A stretch of 64,000 bases of DNA from Halarcobacter sp. (GCA_030145305.1 JAQYVX010000010.1:62001-126000); one strand, 5' to 3'. Positions 46,528-57,214 are shown, numbered from the stretch's first letter. The notes: generated by a model from the sequence alone, not told the origin. Program-made: numbers and translations.

Positions 46528-48567
46528 ATGACACAATTTAATTTCTTTTTGAAATTACTAAAAGAATCCTTTAGAGACTTACTTCCAATAATTATCGTAA
46601 TCTTATTTTTCCAATTAGCAATTATACAAACAATACCAGAAAACTGGGTTAATACAGCTATAGGCTTGGGAATTGTAGGTATTGGTCTTGCAATATTTTT
46701 ACAAGGTTTAGAGATAGGTATCTTCCCTGTGGGAGAAGGACTAGCTAGAGATTTTGCAAAACAAGGGAGTATGATTTGGGTTCTATTTTTTGGATTCTTA
46801 ATTGGCTTTGGTACAACTATTGCAGAACCTGCCTTAGCAGTTATTGCTGATAAGGCAGCTTCTATTTCTAGTGGCCGTATTGATGCTACAATCTTAAGAC
46901 TTGTTGTAGCTGCATCTGTAGGGTTTGCAATATTTTTGGGTGTATTTAGAATTTACAAAGGACACCCAATACATTACTATATAATTGCTGGTTATATAGC
47001 AGTTGTAAGTGTTACTTTTTTTGCTCCTCAAGAAATTATTGGACTTGCTTATGATTTAGGTGGAGTTACGACATCAACGGTTACAGTACCTTTAGTTGCA
47101 GCACTTGGTATAGGATTAGCCTCTACAATTAAAGGAAGAAATCCTGTAATTGATGGCTTTGGTTTAATTGCTTTTGCTTCCTTAACTCCAATGATTTTTG
47201 TACAGATTTATGGAATTGCAGTTTATAATCTTGTTGATGTAAAAGAAGTTACAGAAGTTGTTATTCAAGCATCAGTTTCTTCAACTGCAGATATTTCTTT
47301 TTCTTCTATTATTATGGGAATAATAGCTGTAGTAAGAGACGTTGCTCCTATTTTGTTTATTATTTTATTTTTTCAGTATGCAGTATTAAAGAAAAAAATT
47401 GACAATATTAAAACTGTATTTTTAGGGTTTGGACTTGTAATAATTGGTCTTTATGCATTTATTCTTGGTTTAGAAATGGGTCTGTTCTCATTAGGTGAGA
47501 CAATGGCTTACCAATTGACTAAATCTGATTCAGTAATGATGATTTATGCCTTTGCCTTTGCAATTGGATTTTCAACTACAATGGCAGAACCTGCTCTTAT
47601 GGCAATTGCTAAAAAAGCAAAAGAGATATCAGATGGTAAAATTAATGATTTTGCATTAAGACTTTTTGTGGCTGCTGGTGTTGCTATGGGAATTGCCTTA
47701 GGTGCCTTTAGAATTGTAGATGGTGGACATATTCATTATTACATAATTGTAGGTTATCTTTTAGTAATTATATTAACTTTTGTTGCTCCAAAGTATATTA
47801 TCCCAATTGCTTATGATTCAGGAGGAGTTACAACATCAACAGTTACTGTACCCCTTGTTGCTGCTCTTGGTATTGGACTTGCTACAAATATTGAAGGAAG
47901 AAGTCCTTTAATTGATGGTTTTGGGCTTATTGCTTTTGCTTCATTGTTCCCAATGATTACAGTTATGCTTTATGGAATTTTAACTGAAAAACTTGGGGTT
48001 AAATCAGATACTGAAATTGAAGCTGCAAATATTTTAAGAGATGCACTTATAGATGCAGAAAATATGGATTTAGCAACTGTTAATATTGATGGTAGTGATA
48101 GAAGACACTCTTTACCAATGGATTTCTCAGCTGTTGTTATATTAGTTCCAAAAGAGAAAAAAATTGATGCAATTCAAGCTGCAAATAAGGCTGGCGCTCC
48201 AGGAGTTACAGTACTTCGTGCAGATGGTATTGGATTAGGTAAAATTGATAACTACTATAGAGCTTCTTTTGAGGCAAATGATGCAATGTTATTATTTTTA
48301 CTTCCTCAAAGTTTAGTAAATCCAGTTATAAAATCAATTATTCATTCACTTCATATTACAACCACTGGAAAAGGAATTGCTTTTGCATTCCCATTATCTC
48401 ATATGAAAGGTATTAGTTTAAGTAGGCATGATATTTTTGTAAATAGAAAAGATCATACTAATCCTGATATTAATCCTGAGGAATTAATGAAAAAAGAAGA
48501 AGAGAAAATAGTCGAAAAAATAAGAGAAGTAGCAGTGGTTCATGATACAAATATCAACAAAAAATGA
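46528..48567 (+). CDS. DUF1538 tandem membrane protein with C-terminal PII-like domain
   Basis: 679 residues. Two homologous DUF1538 membrane halves are visible: residues about 10-235 and 265-500 each contain a GLE-x-G-x-F...GE segment, an F(G/S)TT-(I/M)AEPAL motif, a IHYYII motif and the near-identical stretch GGVTTSTVTVPLVAALGIGL. Each half has about six membrane helices. The C-terminal part, about 525-635 (AVVILVPKEKKIDAIQAA; AFPLSHMKGIS), looks like a PII (GlnB-like) ferredoxin-like fold. It is probably a transporter or channel gated by its PII domain; the substrate is unknown. The ATG at 46528 has AAGGA nine nt upstream. Confidence 0.8.
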   Translation: MTQFNFFLKLLKESFRDLLPIIIVILFFQLAIIQTIPENWVNTAIGLGIVGIGLAIFLQGLEIGIFPVGEGLARDFAKQGSMIWVLFFGFLIGFGTTIAEPALAVIADKAASISSGRIDATILRLVVAASVGFAIFLGVFRIYKGHPIHYYIIAGYIAVVSVTFFAPQEIIGLAYDLGGVTTSTVTVPLVAALGIGLASTIKGRNPVIDGFGLIAFASLTPMIFVQIYGIAVYNLVDVKEVTEVVIQASVSSTADISFSSIIMGIIAVVRDVAPILFIILFFQYAVLKKKIDNIKTVFLGFGLVIIGLYAFILGLEMGLFSLGETMAYQLTKSDSVMMIYAFAFAIGFSTTMAEPALMAIAKKAKEISDGKINDFALRLFVAAGVAMGIALGAFRIVDGGHIHYYIIVGYLLVIILTFVAPKYIIPIAYDSGGVTTSTVTVPLVAALGIGLATNIEGRSPLIDGFGLIAFASLFPMITVMLYGILTEKLGVKSDTEIEAANILRDALIDAENMDLATVNIDGSDRRHSLPMDFSAVVILVPKEKKIDAIQAANKAGAPGVTVLRADGIGLGKIDNYYRASFEANDAMLLFLLPQSLVNPVIKSIIHSLHITTTGKGIAFAFPLSHMKGISLSRHDIFVNRKDHTNPDINPEELMKKEEEKIVEKIREVAVVHDTNINKK

Positions 48568-48871
48568 AATTGAAGAAAAAATGAGTACGGGTAATCCTGT
48601 ACTTATATATTTTTCAGGAGAAAATTGTTCTGTTTGTAAAGTACTAAAACCAAAAATTGAAGAAGAGATTTTAAAGAACTTCCCGAAGATAGAACTTTTT
48701 GAACTTAAAACTGAACGATATAAAGAGATAGCAAGCAATTTTTCGGTATTTTCTATTCCAACAATACTTGTCTTTTTTGATTCTAAAGAATTTTTTAGAA
48801 AAAGTAGAAATCTTTCTGTTTCACAATTTATAGAGGAATTAAGAAGACCGTATACATTATTTATGGATTAG
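48542..48871 (+). CDS. Thioredoxin-family protein
   Basis: 109 residues, one thioredoxin fold without a signal peptide. The active site is C29-SV-C32 (FSGENCSVCKVL), not the usual CGPC, and the cis-Pro loop is FSIPTILVF near residues 78-86. The start lies 26 nt inside the DUF1538 gene. I kept the early ATG because the first helix of the fold needs it. A redox role linked to the neighbouring haem protein is inference. Confidence 0.85.
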   Translation: MIQISTKNEIEEKMSTGNPVLIYFSGENCSVCKVLKPKIEEEILKNFPKIELFELKTERYKEIASNFSVFSIPTILVFFDSKEFFRKSRNLSVSQFIEELRRPYTLFMD

Positions 48872-48876
48872 GATTT

Positions 48877-49296
48877 ATGAAAAAAACATTATTAATAATT
48901 GTATCAATTTTTTTACTAGCACAGTTAATTCAAACTGAAAAAATAAATAAACCAACACCAAAAGAATTAGAAATAAAAGCACCAGAGCATATTATGACAA
49001 TGTTAAAAAAAGCTTGTTATGATTGTCATTCAAATAAAGTGAGATGGCCTTGGTATTCAAATATAGCTCCATTTTCTTGGATGATTGATAGTCATGTAAA
49101 TGATGGAAGAAGTGCTTTAAATTTTTCTGAGTGGGAAAATTATACAGAAAAAGAAAAGAAAAAAGAGTTAAAAGAGATATTTAGAACAGCTTATATTTCA
49201 ATGCCATTAAAAGATTATATTATATTTCATGAAGAGGCTGATTTAACAAGAGAAGAAAGAACACAAATAAGAGACTGGACTGGAGTGAAAAAATAA
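48877..49296 (+). CDS. Exported haem-binding domain protein
   Basis: 139 residues. A signal peptide or anchor (about 3-17) precedes a small c-type haem domain: C47-YD-C50-H51, then SNKVRWPWYSNIAPFSWMI near 52-70, which is the signature of the Haem_bd family (pfam14376-type). Conserved Trp/Pro residues and a downstream Met (SMPLKDY near 109) could give the second haem ligand. A periplasmic electron-transfer or sensing role is likely. It is between the thioredoxin gene and the MutS-HNH gene, with 5- and 1-nt gaps. Confidence 0.85.
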   Translation: MKKTLLIIVSIFLLAQLIQTEKINKPTPKELEIKAPEHIMTMLKKACYDCHSNKVRWPWYSNIAPFSWMIDSHVNDGRSALNFSEWENYTEKEKKKELKEIFRTAYISMPLKDYIIFHEEADLTREERTQIRDWTGVKK

Positions 49297-49297
49297 A

Positions 49298-52258
49298 TTG
49301 AGAGAAGAAGTCCAAGAATTATTAGAACAAAAAAAAACCCTTCTTACTGTTACATATTTTAAACTTCAAAGACTTTTTGAAAAAAAATATGGAAAAAATA
49401 CTGTTGTTCTTATGGAAATAGGAACATTTTTTGAAGTATATGAAGTTAATAATGACGAAGAACAAGTAGGAAAAGCAAAAGAAATTGCTGAACTTTTAAA
49501 TATTCAATTAACAAGAAAAAATAAATCAATTCTTGAAAACTCAAAAGAAAATCCAATTATGGCTGGTGTTCCAGCTATTTCACTAGAAAAACATTTAGCT
49601 AGAATTATTTCTGAACAAAAATATACAGTTGTTATTATTAAACAACGAGGCCTTCCTCCAAAAGTATCACGTTATTTAGACACTGTTGTAAGTCCTGGAA
49701 CTAACTTTGATTTTGTGATTGATCAAGATGAAAATAATATAACATCTTTGATAATTGACCAAATTAAAGGAATATATTTAGTAGGCTATTCAGCAATTGA
49801 TGTTACAACTGGAAAATGTTTTTACAATGAAGTTCATGGAACAAGTGAAGATAAATTTTATGCTCTTGATGAAGTATTTAATTATATGAATATGCATAAA
49901 ACAAATGAAATAATAGTAACTTTTGCAGATAAAAACATAAAGCAAAAAGAAGTTATTGATTATTTAGAACTTAGTTTAAAAACTTTTCATATTGGAAGTT
50001 TTATACCAAAAATCTCATATCAAAATGAACTTTTTAAAAATGTATTTAATATAGAATCTCTTTTAACTTCTATAGAACATCTTGATATGGAAAGAGTTCC
50101 TTTAAGTACAGAAGCTCTAGCTATATTAATTGATTTTGTAATAGGGCATGATTCAAATATTGTTCAAAAACTTTCATTTCCAGTAAAACTTGATGTTAGT
50201 AAATATATTTATCTAGGAAATAATGCTTTAGAGCAATTAAATATAATAGAAACAACACATAACCCAAGCTTAATAAAACTAATGAATAATACTTCAACTG
50301 CTATGGGGAAAAGACTTTTAAAAGAAAGGCTTACTCATCCTGTAAAAGAGAGTAAAGAGTTATTAAGACGTTATGCTTTATCAAAAGAATTATATGATTA
50401 TCATGCTCCAATTGAAAATGAATTAGCAAATATTTATGATATTGAAAGACTTACAAGAAGAATAAAGTTAATAAGACTTCATCCTTTTGAATTAAACTAT
50501 TTATATGATTCCCTTCTTAGTATTAAAGAAGTGGTTTCATTTATGGAAAATTATAAATTTATAACTCCACCTTGTTCTCTAGCTCAACTTCAAATGTTTA
50601 TAGATTCTATTGAATCAACTTTTGATTTAAGTGTAAGTGGTAAATATATGCTAAAAGATGTTGAGTGCAATATGGTTAGTGCTGGAATAAATATACAAAT
50701 TGATGAATTAAATGCACAAAATGAAGAACTTTATGAAAAACTGGAATTACTTAAATTTCATCTCTTATCTTTTATTAGTACAAAAGATGTAAACTACGTC
50801 TCAATTCAAAGATTGGATAAAGAAGGTTTCTTCTTATCTTTAACTAAAAATAGATTTAATCAAATAAAAGAGGAACTTTTAAACTCTCATATTATAATAG
50901 ATGATGAATTACTTTTAGTAAAAGATTTTAATATAAAAATCCAGACAACATCTGTAAAAATCTCTTGTAAATTTATGGATACAATTTCAGATAAATATGT
51001 ACATAATTTAAGAAAAATTATTGAACTTAATAAGCTAGTATTTAAAGAAAAACTAGCAGAATTTGAAAAGAAATTTACGACTTTATTAGAAGATTTAGTT
51101 CAATTTATAGCAGAAGTTGATTTAACTATTTCAAATATAAAAACAGCTAAAAAGTATAATTATGTGTGTCCAAAAATTGTAAAAGCAAATGAAAATGAGA
51201 ACTTTTTAGAGCTTATAGATTTGCGACATCCAATTATTGAAGCAAATGAAGAACAAGGTATTTATGTTCCAAATGATATTATTTTAGGTGAATTATCTTT
51301 AGCAAATAATGAACATAAAAAAAATGTAATAATTGAAAACTCAAATCCAATAAATATGAATAATAATAAAATGCACGGAGTTTTACTTTATGGAATAAAC
51401 TCTTCTGGAAAATCTTCACTTATGAAATCAATCGGAATAGCTGTTGTTTTAGCACAGGCAGGTTTTTATGTACCTGCTAAGTCCATGAGATTTTCAATTT
51501 TTGATTCTATATTTACAAGAATAAGTGGCGCAGATAATATTGCAAAAGGTTTATCTTCTTTTGCTGTTGAAATGTTAGAGCTTAAAAATATTTTTAATAG
51601 AGCATCAAATCAATCTCTAGTTTTAGGTGATGAAATTTCACATAGTACAGAAACTATGAGTGGAGTTAGTATTGTAGCAAGTGCAATTTTAAAGCTTTCA
51701 AAACTTGAAGCTATGTTTATTTTTGCAACCCATCTTCATCAATTACCAGAAATTGAAGAAATTGCAAAATTAAAAAATATAATTGCGCTTCATTTATCTG
51801 TTATGTACGAAAATGAAGAAGATAAACTTATTTTTGATAGAAAACTAAAATATGGAAGTGGTTCTTCAATGTATGGATTAGAGTATGCTAAATCACTTCA
51901 TATGGATAGAGAGTTTTTGTCAATGGCAAATGAAATAAGAAAAAAACTAACTGATGATTACAGCGCCGTTGAAAGAATAACGCATAAAAAGTCATCTAAG
52001 TACAACAAAGATGTTTTTGTAAGTTCTTGTGTCATTTGTGGTCGTGCTTGTGATGATGTCCATCATATAAAAGAACAGGCACGTGCAAATAAAGATGGTT
52101 TTATAGGTCATATAAATGCGAATCATAAGTACAATTTAATACCTTTATGTAAGAAACACCATAAAATGGTACATGATGGAACAATAAATGTAAATGGTTT
52201 TGTAGCTACTTCAAAAGGTTTAGAACTACACTATACAGCTAGCGATGAGATTAAATAG
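49298..52258 (+). CDS. MutS-family protein with C-terminal HNH nuclease (MutS7-type)
   Basis: 986 residues with a TTG start. The N-terminal mismatch-recognition domain keeps the Phe-x-Glu motif (GTFFEVYEVN near residues 43-52). The core and lever region follow, then the ATPase with Walker A GINSSGKSSL near 698-707, VLGDEISHSTET near 782-793 and ATHLHQLPEIE near 813. The end carries an HNH nuclease: CVICGRACDDVHHIKEQARA near 909-928 and LIPLCKKHHKMVH near 944-956. This fusion matches the MutS7 group known from Campylobacterota, some giant viruses and octocoral mitochondria. It could recognise and cut mismatched DNA in one polypeptide. It ends the DUF1538/Trx/haem operon. Confidence 0.9.
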   Translation: MREEVQELLEQKKTLLTVTYFKLQRLFEKKYGKNTVVLMEIGTFFEVYEVNNDEEQVGKAKEIAELLNIQLTRKNKSILENSKENPIMAGVPAISLEKHLARIISEQKYTVVIIKQRGLPPKVSRYLDTVVSPGTNFDFVIDQDENNITSLIIDQIKGIYLVGYSAIDVTTGKCFYNEVHGTSEDKFYALDEVFNYMNMHKTNEIIVTFADKNIKQKEVIDYLELSLKTFHIGSFIPKISYQNELFKNVFNIESLLTSIEHLDMERVPLSTEALAILIDFVIGHDSNIVQKLSFPVKLDVSKYIYLGNNALEQLNIIETTHNPSLIKLMNNTSTAMGKRLLKERLTHPVKESKELLRRYALSKELYDYHAPIENELANIYDIERLTRRIKLIRLHPFELNYLYDSLLSIKEVVSFMENYKFITPPCSLAQLQMFIDSIESTFDLSVSGKYMLKDVECNMVSAGINIQIDELNAQNEELYEKLELLKFHLLSFISTKDVNYVSIQRLDKEGFFLSLTKNRFNQIKEELLNSHIIIDDELLLVKDFNIKIQTTSVKISCKFMDTISDKYVHNLRKIIELNKLVFKEKLAEFEKKFTTLLEDLVQFIAEVDLTISNIKTAKKYNYVCPKIVKANENENFLELIDLRHPIIEANEEQGIYVPNDIILGELSLANNEHKKNVIIENSNPINMNNNKMHGVLLYGINSSGKSSLMKSIGIAVVLAQAGFYVPAKSMRFSIFDSIFTRISGADNIAKGLSSFAVEMLELKNIFNRASNQSLVLGDEISHSTETMSGVSIVASAILKLSKLEAMFIFATHLHQLPEIEEIAKLKNIIALHLSVMYENEEDKLIFDRKLKYGSGSSMYGLEYAKSLHMDREFLSMANEIRKKLTDDYSAVERITHKKSSKYNKDVFVSSCVICGRACDDVHHIKEQARANKDGFIGHINANHKYNLIPLCKKHHKMVHDGTINVNGFVATSKGLELHYTASDEIK

Positions 52259-52297
52259 GAAAAATATATTTTATTCTAGCAATTTTTTGAATTTCTT

Positions 52298-53611
52298 TTA
52301 AACTTCAGGTAAAAATGAAGTTATAATAATTCCTATTAATCCTACAATAGATAATAATAAAATAATTCCATTTAATCCAATAATAGAACTAAGAATTCCA
52401 ATAAACCCTGTAAAAAATAAAATAACACCAATAATAGTATTACTAACAGCTACATAATCTGTTCTTTTATTTCCACCTGCTAAATCCACTAAATATGTTT
52501 TTCTTCCTATTCTAATACCTTGATAACCAATGGTTAAAAGAAAATATATTAAAGGCATTAGCCAAATATGAGAAAAAATATCATTATAAAAAGTATCTAA
52601 GAAAAATACTAAGAAGCCTAATATTACCGAAATTATAGCGCCTATTATCATTGATTTTTTACTAGAAATATCTGAAAGTTTACCCCAAACAATAGAAGAA
52701 GAAAAATCAGCCAATCCACTTGCTAAAATAAAAAGACCTAAAAGATAATTACTTGAAGTTGAACTTGACTGTTGTTGAGCTAAAATTACAAAAAAGGGAG
52801 CACTTAAAACTGAACATAAAAATAGAGCACGAGATATTACAAATAGTCTAAAATCTTTATCTGTTTTAAGTAAAGAAATTTTTTTAAAAGCAACGCTTAT
52901 GGCATTCCCTCCACCATCAGTTTCTCCTTCAAACTCTTCAATTCTAGAGTAAACAAGACCTGCAATAATCCAAAAGAATCCTGCTATAAAAAGTAATATC
53001 CCAAAATTTTGAGGAGAAAAAGGTTTTTCCCCTGCAATTAAAAAATAAATCCCAAGTCCAATAATTAAAAGCCCAGCTAGGCTTCCTGAGTAGCCATTTA
53101 ATGCTCCTCTTCTTGTTTTTGGTATAGTTTTACCAAGAACATCTTTTGCAGCTACAGAGCTTAGTCCTCTAGCCAGACTAAAAAGAATAATTAAAGAAAT
53201 AATTGAAATACCAGCGGCTAATCCTTGCATATTCCAAGCAACTAAACCAACGCCCATTATACTTAAGGCTTGTAAAAATGCTCCAAGAGACCAAACATAT
53301 TTTCTAATTGGAAGTTTTCTAATAAATGCTGCTATTAAAAGTTGAGGCAAAAGGGAACCTGATTCTCTAATTGGAACTAAGAAACTTATTAAAAAAACAG
53401 GAACATTTAGACTTTCCATAATCCAAGGAATAATTACTTTTGTATTTGCAACAGAATCGGCAAGTTTATTAAAAAAATAACTAATTATAGTTAAAAAGAA
53501 ATTTCCAGGAACTACTTTACATGCTTTTTCATCAATTGCTTTACATACTCTTGCATCTTCTTCATTCATAAGTTTTGCATAAATTGATGCTGCTTTTGAT
53601 ATTGAATTCAT
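52298..53611 (-). CDS. Major facilitator superfamily transporter
   Basis: 437 residues. About 12 hydrophobic segments are visible after a 35-residue N-terminal cytoplasmic stretch, with a central hydrophilic loop near residues 215-245 (FEGETDGGGNA). LARGLSSVAAKDVLGKTIPK near 145-164 and the RRGALNGYSG segment near 167-176 resemble conserved MFS loops. The substrate cannot be told. It starts one base after the hisA stop and is probably cotranscribed with hisH-hisA. No clear terminator follows. Confidence 0.85.
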   Translation of the reverse strand: MNSISKAASIYAKLMNEEDARVCKAIDEKACKVVPGNFFLTIISYFFNKLADSVANTKVIIPWIMESLNVPVFLISFLVPIRESGSLLPQLLIAAFIRKLPIRKYVWSLGAFLQALSIMGVGLVAWNMQGLAAGISIISLIILFSLARGLSSVAAKDVLGKTIPKTRRGALNGYSGSLAGLLIIGLGIYFLIAGEKPFSPQNFGILLFIAGFFWIIAGLVYSRIEEFEGETDGGGNAISVAFKKISLLKTDKDFRLFVISRALFLCSVLSAPFFVILAQQQSSSTSSNYLLGLFILASGLADFSSSIVWGKLSDISSKKSMIIGAIISVILGFLVFFLDTFYNDIFSHIWLMPLIYFLLTIGYQGIRIGRKTYLVDLAGGNKRTDYVAVSNTIIGVILFFTGFIGILSSIIGLNGIILLLSIVGLIGIIITSFLPEV

Positions 53612-53612
53612 A

Positions 53613-54326
53613 TTAGTTTTTTAAAGCTTTAAATCCTTCTTCTAGGTCTAAACTACCTTCATAAAATGCTTTTCCAACAATTACTCCAGCAATATTTCCA
53701 TTATCTTGGCAGTTAATAATATCATTGATATCTTTCACTCCTCCACTAGCAATAGTATCAATTCCAGAAGCAAGAGCTATTGATTCGGTAAATTCAACAT
53801 TAACTCCACAAAGCATTCCATCTTTTGAAATATCAGTACAAATAATTGCTTCAACTCCAGCGTTTGCAAACTCTTTAGCTAGGGTTGTAGCTTCCATAGT
53901 TGAAACCTCTGCCCAACCTTCAACTGCAACCATTCCGTTCATAGCATCAATTCCAACAGCAATTGGATATTTAGAAGCCATTTCTTTTACAAATTCTGGA
54001 TCTTTTACCGCAATTGAACCTAAGATTAGTCTATCTACTCCAAGCTCAATATACATTTTGATTGTTTCTTCATCTCTAATTCCACCACCAAGTTCGATTT
54101 TAAGATTACAATTTTCTCTTATCTTTTTAATTTGTTCTAAGTTTGCTGGTTCTCCTGCAAAAGCTCCATTTAAATCAACAATATGAAGCCACTTTGAACC
54201 TAACTCTTCAAATCTTTGTGCAACTTGCCAAGGTTCATCTGAATAGATTTTTGCACTTTCCATAAGTCCTTTACTTAGTCTTACAGCTTTTCCATCTTTT
54301 AAATCAATCGCTGGTAATATATCCAT
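53613..54326 (-). CDS. hisA: HisA, ProFAR isomerase
   Basis: 237 residues, TIM barrel: [16 protein letters not shown] near residues 5-20 with the catalytic Asp8, [12 protein letters not shown] near 77-88, [14 protein letters not shown] near 124-137 with the second catalytic Asp, and [13 protein letters not shown] near 191-203. It catalyses the Amadori rearrangement of ProFAR in histidine synthesis. It is 13 nt after hisH. hisF and the rest of the pathway are elsewhere, so the his genes are split. Confidence 0.95.
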   Translation of the reverse strand: MDILPAIDLKDGKAVRLSKGLMESAKIYSDEPWQVAQRFEELGSKWLHIVDLNGAFAGEPANLEQIKKIRENCNLKIELGGGIRDEETIKMYIELGVDRLILGSIAVKDPEFVKEMASKYPIAVGIDAMNGMVAVEGWAEVSTMEATTLAKEFANAGVEAIICTDISKDGMLCGVNVEFTESIALASGIDTIASGGVKDINDIINCQDNGNIAGVIVGKAFYEGSLDLEEGFKALKN

Positions 54327-54339
54327 TTTTACTATTCCT

Positions 54340-54954
54340 TTAGTGTGATAAGTTCATAAAATTTTTTAGTATTTTCAGTCCATTGTCATGGGATTTTTCA
54401 GGATGCGGTTGGAAACCATAAATATTTTCTTTATGTACAGCACTTGCAAATTCATAACCATATAGAGTTTTTCCAATAATATTTTTAGGACTTGTGATTA
54501 CATGATATGAGTGTACAAAATAAAGATAAGGATCTTTTAATCCTTCAAATAAAGTATGATCATCTTGCGTTTTAATTACATTCCATCCCATATGCGGAAT
54601 TTTTGTGTCTTCGTGCATTTTTGATTTATCAAATTTAACAACTTTTCCATCAATAAGACCAAGACCTTTATTGTCTCCAAACTCTTCAGAACTTTCAAAG
54701 AGTAATTGCATTCCAAGACAAATTCCAATCATTGGTTTCCCATTTTTAGCATATTCCCTAATAGCTTCAAACATTCCAGTTTTGTGTAAGTTTTCCATTG
54801 CATCGCCAAATGCTCCTACTCCTGGAAGAATTATTCTATCAAAATTTTTTAAATCTTCTGGATTTTTAACAAATGAAGCTTTTGCATCTAATAAATGACA
54901 AGCATTATAAACAGATGCCAGATTTCCCATATTATAATCGATTATTCCAATCAA
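54340..54954 (-). CDS. hisH: Imidazole glycerol phosphate synthase glutaminase subunit
   Basis: 204 residues, class I glutamine amidotransferase: [13 protein letters not shown] near residues 6-18, [10 protein letters not shown] near 44-53, the nucleophile Cys in [13 protein letters not shown] near 77-89 and the His-Glu pair in [10 protein letters not shown] near 181-190. It feeds ammonia to HisF. It heads the hisH-hisA-MFS run and is divergent from the MCP gene at 55085. Confidence 0.95.
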   Translation of the reverse strand: MIGIIDYNMGNLASVYNACHLLDAKASFVKNPEDLKNFDRIILPGVGAFGDAMENLHKTGMFEAIREYAKNGKPMIGICLGMQLLFESSEEFGDNKGLGLIDGKVVKFDKSKMHEDTKIPHMGWNVIKTQDDHTLFEGLKDPYLYFVHSYHVITSPKNIIGKTLYGYEFASAVHKENIYGFQPHPEKSHDNGLKILKNFMNLSH

Positions 54955-55084
54955 ATAATGTCCTTTAAATTAGTTCTAACCTAAAAGAACTGTTTTTTAC
55001 ATATATAAATTATAACAAATTTATTCTTTTGATTTATTTTTATTTTCATAATAATGTAATACAATGAAATAAAAGGAAAAATCA

Positions 55085-57208
55085 ATGAATCGCAATACAA
55101 TAAAAGGGAAGCTATTATTACTTGTTTTAATAAGTACATTTGTATCTTTTTGTATTCTTGGATTTTATAATACAAAAAATAGTTATGCTGCTGAAAATAA
55201 TTTAATAAAACACAGTAGTCTTACTTTAGCTAAAAACACATCTAGATTTATTAATAGTTATTTACAGTCAAAGATTGATGTCATAGAAGCTTTGAATAAT
55301 GAATTACAAAATGAAGAAATAAATTTAGAAAGTAAAAAAATAATAGAAAAGCTTGTCTTTGCAAAAAAAGCGGGTCTTTTTGTTGATACTTATATTGGAT
55401 TTGAAAAGGATGGTTCCTTACTTTTATCAAATGGCCGGGTGCTAAATGTTGAAAAAGATAAATTTGATTCAAGGACAAGACTTTGGTATAAAGATGCAAT
55501 AAATCTAAAAAAATCAGGAGTTTCAAGTGCTTATATAGATGTTGAAACAAAAAAATTGGTTGTTTCTGTATATACTCCACTTATTCAAAATGATAAATTA
55601 ATAGGGGTAATAGGTTCTGATATTTTTATTGATACAATTGTAAAAAGTATTTTAAATATAGATCTTGATAATAAGGGATTAGCATATCTTATTAATAAAA
55701 ATGAAGAAATTATTATTCACAAAGATAAAGAACTTTTTAATAAAAAAGATATCTTATATTCTCAAGTAAAAAATGATAAAAAAATAGGTTTTGCAGAAGC
55801 TTCTATTGAAGATGTTAAAAAACTTGTCTCTTTTTCTAACATAGATACTGCTGCTTGGAAAATTATTATTGAATTAGATAAAGATTTGGTTTATGAAAAA
55901 ATCAATAACAAGTTGATTATGGAAGTAATTATTTATGTAGCTTTACTTGTTATCATTCTATTTATTCTATTTTATGCCTTATCTAAAATATTAGCTCCAT
56001 TAAGAGAACTTCAAAATGGATTTGATTTTTTCTTCAGATATTTAAAAGGAGAAGAAGAATCTATTAAAAAAATTGAACTTAACACTAAAGATGAATTTGG
56101 AGTTATGGCAAAAGTAATTAATTCAGAAATGGAAGTTATTGCTTTAAATATTGATAAAGATAGAGAGCTAATCAATAATGTAAAAGAAGTAGTTGGGCAA
56201 GTAAAAGAAGGTAAACTAAATGTTAAAGTAGAAAAGTCTACATCTAATAAATCACTAGATGAATTAAAAGATATTTTGAATGAAATGATTGAAACAATTA
56301 GTATTAATGTTAATGCTGACATTAATCCAATTTTAGCTCAATTAAAAGAGTATTCAAAACTAAATTTTATGGATAATATTCCTGATGCTAATGGTAATAT
56401 AGCAAAAGGTTTAAATGATTTATGTACTATTATTAATAAAATGTTACAAGAAAATAAACATAATGGTTTAGCTTTAGAAAATAGTTCTAAAATATTATTA
56501 GAAAACGTAGATGTTTTAAATAAATCTTCAAGTGAAACAGCTGTATCTTTAGAAGAGACAGCAGCTGCACTTGAAGAGATTACAAGTACAGTAATTAGTA
56601 ATACAAATAGAATAACTGAAATGTCAAATCATTCAAATGAACTATCTGATTCTATTAAAAAAGGGCAAAGCTTAGCAAGTTCAACGGTAACTTCAATGGA
56701 TGAAATTAATGAACAAACACAAGCTATTGCGGATGCCATTACAGTTATTGATCAAATTGCTTTCCAAACTAATATTCTTTCACTTAATGCAGCAGTAGAA
56801 GCAGCAACAGCAGGAGAAGCTGGAAAAGGCTTTGCCGTAGTTGCTCAAGAGGTAAGAAACCTTGCATCTAGAAGTGCTGAAGCTGCAAAAGAGATAAAAG
56901 ATTTAGTTGAAAATGCAACTCAAAAAACAAATAGTGGTAAACAAATTGCAGATGAAATGATTACAGGATATACGAAACTTAATGAAAATATTTCGAAAAC
57001 AACAGAAGCAATTGTTGATATTTCTGAAGCATCAAAAGAACAAAAAACTAGCATAGAACAAATAAATGATGTAATTAATAGGTTAGACCAACAATCTCAA
57101 AATAATGCATCTGTTGCAAATCAAGCACATGGTGTTGCAGAAAATACATCGAAACTTGCTCTTAGAATATTAAAAGCAGTAAATGAAAATAAATTTAGAG
57201 AAAAATAA
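55085..57208 (+). CDS. Methyl-accepting chemotaxis protein, dCache sensor (possible amino-acid receptor)
   Basis: 707 residues. TM1 about 8-27, a periplasmic dCache_1-type domain about 35-270, TM2 about 278-300, a HAMP-like region, and the signalling domain with the tip [19 protein letters not shown] near 557-575. In the distal Cache module the segment [12 protein letters not shown] (near 138-149) and IGVIGSDIF (near 176-184) match most residues of the amino-acid-binding dCache motif (Arg, Trp, Tyr, Asp), with Phe at the usual first Tyr. An amino-acid ligand is therefore a fair guess. No che genes are adjacent. It ends at a strong bidirectional terminator. Confidence 0.92.
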   Translation: MNRNTIKGKLLLLVLISTFVSFCILGFYNTKNSYAAENNLIKHSSLTLAKNTSRFINSYLQSKIDVIEALNNELQNEEINLESKKIIEKLVFAKKAGLFVDTYIGFEKDGSLLLSNGRVLNVEKDKFDSRTRLWYKDAINLKKSGVSSAYIDVETKKLVVSVYTPLIQNDKLIGVIGSDIFIDTIVKSILNIDLDNKGLAYLINKNEEIIIHKDKELFNKKDILYSQVKNDKKIGFAEASIEDVKKLVSFSNIDTAAWKIIIELDKDLVYEKINNKLIMEVIIYVALLVIILFILFYALSKILAPLRELQNGFDFFFRYLKGEEESIKKIELNTKDEFGVMAKVINSEMEVIALNIDKDRELINNVKEVVGQVKEGKLNVKVEKSTSNKSLDELKDILNEMIETISINVNADINPILAQLKEYSKLNFMDNIPDANGNIAKGLNDLCTIINKMLQENKHNGLALENSSKILLENVDVLNKSSSETAVSLEETAAALEEITSTVISNTNRITEMSNHSNELSDSIKKGQSLASSTVTSMDEINEQTQAIADAITVIDQIAFQTNILSLNAAVEAATAGEAGKGFAVVAQEVRNLASRSAEAAKEIKDLVENATQKTNSGKQIADEMITGYTKLNENISKTTEAIVDISEASKEQKTSIEQINDVINRLDQQSQNNASVANQAHGVAENTSKLALRILKAVNENKFREK

Positions 57209-57214
57209 ATTTAT

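Noticed and set aside
51980-52258. HNH segment as an inserted homing endonuclease
   Set aside because: It is a C-terminal extension of an intact MutS chain in the MutS7 arrangement, not an insertion that splits the gene, and no intron or intein junctions are seen.
53725-54186. 153-codon open frame on the plus strand opposite hisA
   Set aside because: It is the mirror frame of a well-supported hisA gene, with Ser/Ile/Pro-rich composition and no ribosome site or family resemblance.
54605-54898. Open frame on the plus strand opposite hisH
   Set aside because: Shadow of the conserved hisH reading frame; no promoter or ribosome site.
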